Positions 56,476 to 64,000 of a DNA stretch of 64,000 bases are shown here, one piece after another. The stretch spans positions 1 through 64,000 of the forward strand of contig MU400699.1 in the NCBI GenBank assembly GCA_022578965.1, given 5' to 3'. The position numbers and the translations under genes are program-made. Within the stretch, counting starts at the first letter, position 1. The number at the start of each line of letters is the position of its first letter. This DNA is from Xylaria sp. FL1777 (taxonomy: Eukaryota > Ascomycota > Sordariomycetes > Xylariales > Xylariaceae). The notes under the pieces were generated by a model. The model had not been told where the DNA came from, made no database searches, and saw only the letters and a list, made by a program, of their open reading frames with translations.

Positions 56476-59400
56476 TCAAGGAGAACTCTTTTTTTTTTTT
56501 TTTTTTCTGAATGGTGATTTGGGGGGTCTGGCTTTTACCCAAAAAGACAAATCCAACATCCACCACTTACGAGAATTTATTTCCGGGGACCATTCCCGCT
56601 TATCATTCATCCAAAAGAGCGCAGGCTGCACAATACGGATATACATACATGGAAAGAACGGCAATGACGAAATTTTGCCATTCAGATCATATAGCTAGGG
56701 GTTAACTAGTTTGCTGCGGGGGTTTTCTGTACATATCTTTTATCATGGCATGGTCGGTGCGTACGGTTTTGATTTTATCTTGGGTTTTTTTGCTTTCATG
56801 GCGGACTGGCGTGATACCAATGGGGGGGGGAGGGGTGCATCAGGAATCCTTGTTTTCATTGCATAGAGGAGTATTCATGGGATATCCATTGGCCATGGCT
56901 TGGCTTGGCTTATATAGATAAAATGATACTGTTCGAATTTTCAAAGACTCTTGCGGAAAGGAATGTAAAATGTGCTTGGCTTGTTCGTTAAATAATGGGT
57001 CTATTATTGTAGCAGGCTTTATCGTTTGATATAGCAAGAAAACATTCTCAGCTGAAAAGTATAACATACCAACAACATTGCTCCTCTTTCTATGTCTGAG
57101 GTCGGTGTGGATCTATAGTAGAAACATGTGGCCAGCTTTCTTGGAGTCTTTTAACGTTATCAACTATACTGGCGGCCTTGACGTAAGAGCTAATTATTGA
57201 CCAGGTCATCTCTTCTGGCAAGAGTTATTGAATTCTCTACTAGAACGGTCACATAAAATTAGAAAATTCCAGCCCTCAGTTCACACTATACGTGGAGATT
57301 ATATGAGAGATGACTATGGCACATGTTAGATAAACCGTACTGGGGGGAACTCATTATGCACACGTTACTTGGTGGCTATGTGGACAAAACTTTTCTTAGG
57401 AATAAAGAAGACACTATTATATTGACTTTGATTATGGCCGGATATCTCTGACAGCAATTATCGTAACAGACGTTCCGGACTCATGGCTACTAGAAAAGGG
57501 GTAGTTTGTGAAGACGATGAATAAGCTGTTGTTAGCCACCTATTCTACCCACTCTTCCGATACACAGACCTTCTGCTTGCTCCTTTCGAAGAAACTATCA
57601 CAGTAGGAGGTATCTACTAATGCCAGTCTCCGACTACAGAGACTTCTAGTGAGTGTGGATCTCTGGTTGTGAAACCAAGTCCATCGTCTTGCTAACTAAC
57701 ATAAAGTACACGTCAGTTGATCATGCTACGAAGGGGGAATCGTCACTTATCCTAGGCACAAAAAAAGTCCTGGCTTTCTAGTTCATCCTCCATTGCAAAT
57801 TATTCAAGTTATTTATTTGTCAGGGGTAACGAGACAGGCGGGTGGCTCTACGGTGTGCCCACGATGATGAAGGTGACCGTGGTGATGTCTGAATGTAAGA
57901 AGAATAAGTCTCTAGCAGATATAATACTATTTGCCGATTCTAATATGAGTGTTGTATTAGCAGGTAGATGGCTATAGCGAAGACGCAACGACGTAAATGG
58001 CGGGAATAAAGCTTTATCTATCACGAAGAAGGATCGCCATAAAACCCAACTTTAGAGACATACCTTATTTTAGGTCGATACCTTGTTCAAGTCTATGACA
58101 AAAGGCATTGCAAATAACTAACCTCGAGAATAAACACCTTTTAGTGGAGTTTCGACTGCTTTACTTAAGCCAGGAGTGCGGCGGGCAGCGAGTGTATCTT
58201 AATTACGAGGCAAGAGATTGACTCATAGAAGAAGGGCTATGTAACATAGTAATGAGTGAGCCATGAGAAGTGATGAAAACAAAAACCAGAGCTCTGGTGC
58301 CTTGTTACACTAAAGCAGTACTTCGACAAGGAGGCATTGCCTGCCTTGTAGTCCAACGATATTTTCTCAGCATAATAACTCTCTAGATACTGATCTAACT
58401 ACCTATTATTCAAAAACGAGATAGAGAATGGATGTGTTCGAATCAGGAGCTTCTACCGATTAGGCACCGAGTTAAAATAACCACCGATGTTCATCGATCG
58501 GCGCCCCACTGTTGTACGAGCGCTGCTTTATTCATCCTAACATGCTTTCCATTATCTTCTGGGCGTCTTCACGGACTGATGAGATGATCCAGATCAGCAG
58601 AGGCTCGTTTACCCTTAGGCAGTGTTTGCAAGTAGGCTCTGTTATGCACATTACTATACTACCAAGAACGAAACGACTACTGGTGCGGGATGAACGGGTC
58701 CCCAGCCCGTGTTGGTTTTTGACAACGTCTAGACTGGGTAGTGGTTGGGTAACCATGCTCGATACGACTTGGGCGTTGGGGGTCGCGTTGCAGCATTAAA
58801 TACACTTGTAAGAAGTTTATTCCCCGGCACATTGGGTTGGATATTACTGCACCACCTAGTCAGGCGAATAAATAACCTCGATGGAAAGGGAAACAAATCA
58901 TATTCATAACGTACGCCCATGCCTCACTAAAAGAGGGAAAAGAAAAATTACAGATGATGGTAGACCTACCTGATGACGAGGCTTGTGGCTGAGGCAGATG
59001 TGGCGGCCAGCTAGGGTAATACCTCGGATGATTATAGTGTGGCATGTTATACTACCTATTTTGGGCAGATGTTTCGTTTGTTAGCTATTCTGTACAGTAT
59101 GTATACACTACCGTATTATTCTGTTGCCTGGATGCAAGTCAGATCTGGAGAACCTTGTGGTGGAAGTAGTCGCAGCTTGGCACGATGATCGGAGTGTGTG
59201 CTGTCGTGCGTAACCAATTACGCACTATACTTACACGCCTTTTCATGGTGATAAACTCTAATACGGAGTAGTAGTAGTTAATGCATGGCCAATTCCATTG
59301 ATCTTCGGTGGACTGTTTGGGGAATTTCTGTCAAAGTGGATATTGAGGTATTACCATGGACCATGGTGAATGATCACAGTTTGTTTGAGGATAATCTCCT

Positions 59401-60959
59401 TACCAGATCCTTACTGTACCGGAAAACAGTCCAAGGTATACTCGTATACTCAGTGGCCTGTAACGCTGTAACGCTACACTGGGTGCAAGCAAGCAATACC
59501 GTAGGACACCAACTTCGGGAATAAAGGCCGATACTTGTTGTTTGGTATATGGGGTCTAGATATCGCGATAGACATGGGTACACTGGAAAAGGATAGGGGC
59601 GGTTTTGCTTTAATGGCACCATCATGATTCCTTCTTAACAAAATTGACAAATGGCCACTAGATCAAGGATATACTACTACACTGATCGGGTTTAATTGAA
59701 TTGGTATGAAAGCATTGGATTGTTGGAAGAACATGAGCAGAAAAAGTTAAAAATAAAAGCTACAAAGAGAGCGGGCATTCAAACGACGTCACTACATCAG
59801 CTGTTAGCCAATCCATTGTCATGGGAACCGATAGCTCGGGAGGCACTGCCGTTGGTTTCAGTGGCTGGAGAAGGTGGGCAGAGCACCTACTGCACTAACT
59901 AGAGTGGTACCTGAGGACGATTTCAGGGAAGATCCTCCTTCAGCGTCTCCTTGACGCCGACGTAATAGGCTAGGTAGGTACTCTAAGCACTGCGTACTGC
60001 ACTACACTAGTCGCGCTACTACGCTGCTGCGGCTAGCAAGGGAGGGATCCCCGTTGAAGCGTGTAATGTGATTGGCTGCCGGCTGCTGCTTCGCCCGCTT
60101 TGTTGATCTGAAACAGACATCATTTGCGCAATTCCTAATCAATTTCTCGGCTAAGCCCAGCAGCAGGCAGTACTGCAGTACCACTAGGTACTACTAGTAA
60201 CCAACGCAGGAAGTATACGATCGCCCCAGCAAAGCAACTCAGCCCTCGCTCGCTCACTTATCGCGCTATTCCTGACGTTTCTCTGCGCATGCCCGCGTTG
60301 CGTTGTGTTGTATCTACAGTGTTTTCCGGTCTCTTCTCTCTCTCTTCCTTTCAAGGCTGTTCGAAGCGACAAACCACCACCACCACTACACCACCACCAC
60401 TATACCACCACCATCTACCAGGCACCAACTTATCACACGTCTATTAAACAGACAGGAGGGGTCGTCAATCGGTGCTGGGATCTACCTAGGTACGGTAGAA
60501 ACTAAGCATCGTCCAAAATAGGGGTCGCATCGGCTGTCCTGCGTATGTATGCGTATGTGCACATACCACCACATCGAAGTCTAAACTCCCAACCAACCAG
60601 CCGAAAAAGAAGAAGCAAGGCTTGGCTTGGCTTTCTGGATCGCCTGAACGAAACCCGACCCGTCTGCGCGACTCCTTGATACTGATACACACCACCGGCA
60701 GCAGCCCCTTGGGCCCTCTGATAATACTGGCCTATTATTGAGAGACGAGATTGGCGCTGCTGTACCGCTGTTGTATACTATTCTATTCGACCTCGCCGCA
60801 TTGTTTCCCCATCACAGCCATTCCAGTCGATGCATGCCGGTCGCATTCCAGCCATCCGCCCGTCTTAGCCTGCCACGCGCATCACATTCGTTCGTCTGCT
60901 CGACTGCCGGTGTTCTTCCCAAGACAAGTGGATTCGCACGGGCATAATCTACATACAAC
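56476..60959. other. longest intergenic interval, no gene seen
   Basis: About 4.5 kb. An 18-T run at 56489-56506 follows the P450 stop closely. No frame over about 95 codons has family features. The last 700 bases (CCACCA-rich near 60374-60420, then pyrimidine-rich) are the likely promoter and long leader of chitin synthase. Confidence 0.55.
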
Positions 60960-63900
60960 ATGTCGTATAATCGCCTAGGTAAGCCCATGAACTTTCGTGC
61001 GCTGTCTTTATATTCTTTATATTCTTTATATTGTCTTCTCCCTGGTCGAAGTCTTGGCCACCATCTGTGTCGTCATCCTCAATAGACTCTGCTTTCCTGT
61101 TTTCCTCCCGGCCACTTCCCTGCCGTCTGCTCCCTTCGCAGGCTGGTCTATCATGCGACAAACCTAATCCTATTGCGAAGACCACTATAACTTTAGCCTT
61201 GCTCTCCTAACCCGTTTTTACTTCAGACGATAACTATTACGATCCGACTATGGATAACCACCGCGTGCACCCGCACCGGTCTCCCTCGCCAGGGCATCCT
61301 CTACAAAGCGGGTATCAGCTAGACGATGTGCCCTACGGTGAATATGGTGCGCACTCGACCAACCACCTCGATATGCCCGGCCCTGGCCCCTATACTCCGA
61401 GCGATAACTTGCCTCTCAATGCAGCGCATTCTGCGAGCGACCTATCCCACAGCCCCTACGGCCATGGCCACCAGGGATATAGCTCTGAGTACGCGGTAAA
61501 CCCAGAGCAGCACCACGATGCCTATTACAACCAGCCATACGAACCGCATACCACGACGACACCTTTAAACGATCATCAAGGTTACGACTATGACGACCAC
61601 GACGGACGGCCCATGCTGGGTCAGAACGAGTCATATTCGCAGGCGCAGGCGCAAGAACCTTACAGAGACGAACCACAGCGGCAACCTTCCGCGCCCCTGA
61701 AGAGATGGAAGACGGTGAAACAAGTCCTTTTGTATCGTGGAAACTTGGTTCTTGATTGCCCAGTTCCACCTCGTTTGCTAAACCAACTCCCTCACGGTGA
61801 GCGCGACGAGTTCACACATATGCGCTACACTGCGGCAACGTGTGATCCAAACGATTTCTACTCCGAGAACTTCACTTTACGTCAAAAGTTATTCAGCAAA
61901 CCGCGACATACCGAACTTTTCATTGTAATTACTATGTACAATGAGGACGATATCTTGTTCGCGAGGACCATGATCGGTGTACTAAAAAATATCGAGTACA
62001 TGTGCGGTCGCAAGGAGAGTAAAACCTGGGGTCAAGACGCCTGGAAGAAGATTGTGGTATGTGTCGTTAGTGATGGCCGTGCTAAGATTAATAAGAGGAC
62101 GAAGGCGCTTTTGGCGGGTATGGGTGTTTACCAAGAGGGCATTGCCAAGCAGCAGGTGAACGGTAAAGACGTTACGGCTCACATCTACGAATACACCACC
62201 CAGGTGGGCATGCAGATCAAGAATGATGTTGTACAGTTGATTCCGAAGAAGCAGCCAGTTCAGATGCTGTTCTGTTTGAAGGAGAAGAACCAGAAGAAGA
62301 TCAACTCGCACAGATGGTTCTTTCAAGCCTTTGGACGCGTTCTGGACCCAAACATCTGTGTTCTAATCGATGCTGGTACTAGACCCGGAGGCAATTCGAT
62401 TTATCAGCTTTGGAAAGCTTTTGATTTAGAACCCAGTTGTGCTGGAGCTTGTGGTGAGATCAAGGCCATGTTAGGCACGGGCGGCAGACATTTACTCAAT
62501 CCCCTGGTTGCTACCCAGAATTTCGAGTACAAAATGAGTAACATTCTGGATAAACCTCTCGAGTCGGCGTTTGGTTTTATTTCCGTCTTACCTGGTGCTT
62601 TTTCGGCATACCGATATATAGCATTGCAGAACGACAAACATGGTCAAGGGCCACTGGAGAAGTACTTCAAGGGCGAGACGCTTCATGGTGCGGGTGCTGG
62701 TGTCTTCACGGCAAACATGTACCTGGCTGAAGACAGAATCCTCTGTTTCGAGCTGGTTACCAAACGTAACTGCCACTGGGTCCTTTCCTACGTTAAATCC
62801 GCGACGGGCGAGACAGACGTTCCGGACACGGTCACAGAGTTCATTCTTCAACGACGTCGTTGGCTGAACGGCTCATTTTTCGCTGCCATCTACGCCATTG
62901 CCCATTTTTACCAATTCTGGCGATCCGACCATTCTATTCTCCGCAAAATTGCCTTCTTCATTGAATTCATCTTCCAAACAATTAACCAAATCTTCGCATG
63001 GTTTGCCATTGGCAACTTCTTCCTTGTTTTCAAGATCCTGACCAAGAGTCTCGGCAGCAGTCTGCTCTTGGGTAATGCTGGCACAATTCTGAGCGTTGTT
63101 TTCGAATGGTTCTACGGTGTATGCTTAGTCGCATGCTTCGTTCTGTCTCTCGGTAATCGCCCGGCAGGTTCCGGAAAACTCTACACGGCCATGGTCGTCT
63201 TTTGGTGCATTATCATGATGTAAGATCTGCTGCCGTTTCCTCGTCTCTTTTCGACATTGCTAACATAAATATCAGATATCTAACCTTTGCCGCTGTTTTC
63301 ATCTCGGTTATAGCTGTACAAGAACAAATCAAAGCTGGGTTCAGCATCAGTGCCATCTTCCAGAACAAGGTCTTCTTCTCCCTGGTTGTCTCTTTGTTGT
63401 CAACCTATGGCCTCTGGGTCATTGCATCACTAATAATGTTCGATCCCTGGCACATTCTCACGTCGTTCGTGCAATATCTTGCCTTAACGCCTACATACGT
63501 CAATGTGTTGAACGTGTACGCGTTCTGCAACACACATGATATCTCGTGGGGTACCAAGGGTGATGACAAGCCCGAGGAGCTTCCTAAAGTTGACACCAAG
63601 GACGGCAAGGGTAAGACCGACTTGCCGGACGAGGGTGATCTCAATGCACAGTACGAGAAGGAGCTCCAAGTATTCGCTGCAAAGGAGCCAAAGGCAGTCA
63701 AGGGACCCAAGACCGAAGCGCAAAAAGCTGAGGACCAGATGGATTATTACCGATGGATCCGCTCCCTGGTCGTCCTGATCTGGATCTTTACGAACTTCGG
63801 TCTCGTCGCCCTCGTCCTCAGCACAGCTGGTGTCGAAGATCTTAATCCCGGCCACACTGAGACCGCGGAGGATGAAGAGGCCCGTTCGACATTGTACACC

Positions 63901-63993
63901 ACCATTATTCTCTTCAGTGTCGCTGGTTTGAGCGCATTCAAGTTCATCGGAGCCGTATGGTTCCTCGTTGTTCGCTTGTTCAGAGGTGTATAG
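60960..63993 (+). CDS. chitin synthase, class I/II type (909 aa, two introns)
   Basis: Exon 1 is only 19 nt (60960-60978), exon 2 is 61227-63219 and exon 3 is 63276-63993. Intron 1 (248 nt) has donor GTAAGC and acceptor CTTCAG. Intron 2 (56 nt) has GTAAGA and branch GCTAAC. Starting at 60960 gives [14 protein letters not shown] before the Met at 61250. The first 170 residues are a disordered, Tyr/His/Gln-rich cytosolic region. The catalytic domain has [33 protein letters not shown] and QRRRW near 548. A cluster of membrane helices follows and forms the chitin export channel. The enzyme polymerises UDP-GlcNAc into chitin at the plasma membrane. The LVLDCPVP and EFTHMRY wording fits division 1, class I (possibly class II), not class III or the myosin-linked classes. 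Exact class needs a tree. Confidence 0.93.
61006..61032. repeat. 9-bp tandem repeat (CTTTATATT) inside chitin synthase intron 1
   Basis: Three exact copies lie 28 bases after the donor site, in the first intron. Confidence 0.9.
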
Positions 63994-64000
63994 AAAAATT

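Noticed and set aside
58512..58799. 95-codon frame in the long 56.5-61 kb interval
   Set aside because: No recognisable domain and an equally long frame on the other strand.

Overview
The window is nuclear DNA of a filamentous ascomycete (Pezizomycotina, most likely Sordariomycetes). Genes are separated by intervals of up to about 4.5 kb. Introns are short (42-248 nt, mostly 50-80) with GTRNGY donors and CTAAC/CTGAC-like branch sites. The protein set is typical of mould genomes: chitin synthase, fungal rhodopsin-domain receptor, UbiA prenyltransferase, P450s and an adenylation-thiolation-reductase enzyme. Two intact nuclear tRNA genes are present. Exon structures below were assembled by hand from reading frames, splice sites and family alignments recalled from knowledge. 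No search was run.

Layout. 1-2441: non-coding, opening with an 18-bp tandem repeat. 2442-7706: a very large disordered protein of unknown function (one intron). 9441-10616: a low-complexity lysine-rich orphan. 11598-12095: a shortened F-box gene ending in AT-rich DNA, followed by tRNA-Ala(AGC) and an intron-containing tRNA-Leu(UAG). 13833-15670: a calpain-like protein whose catalytic Cys is replaced by Ser. 18480-22039: a UbiA prenyltransferase and a P450 transcribed divergently. 24301-25889: an aspartic protease without signal peptide. 26851-32049: a rhodopsin-domain membrane protein and an A-T-R carboxylate reductase, again divergent. 33797-34231: a Par32-like (DUF3602) protein. 35412-36676: actin-related protein Arp1. 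37447-41581: an MFS transporter and a FAD monooxygenase, divergent. 41913-42291: a small mitochondrial protein. 45970-48021: a probable nuclear protein with a Cys/His motif and a SUMO-interacting motif. 48767-51287: mitochondrial aconitase. 54586-56475: a second P450. 60960-63993: chitin synthase (class I/II), whose true start lies in a 19-nt first exon.

Working together. The housekeeping genes (Arp1, aconitase, chitin synthase, Par32-like, tRNAs) show this is not a compact accessory island. Scattered between them are UbiA, two P450s, an A-T-R reductase, a FAD monooxygenase and an MFS transporter. Such activities often make or modify small aromatic or meroterpenoid molecules. Three divergent gene pairs (UbiA/P450, rhodopsin/reductase, MFS/monooxygenase) share intergenic regions of roughly 0.75-0.8 kb and could be co-regulated. 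Whether these pairs form one loose pathway is inference. The most unusual single gene is the calpain-like protein with a Ser in place of Cys and a duplicated 22-residue N-terminal motif. Long intervals (15.7-18.5, 42.3-46.0, 51.3-54.6, 56.5-61.0 kb) show no convincing gene.
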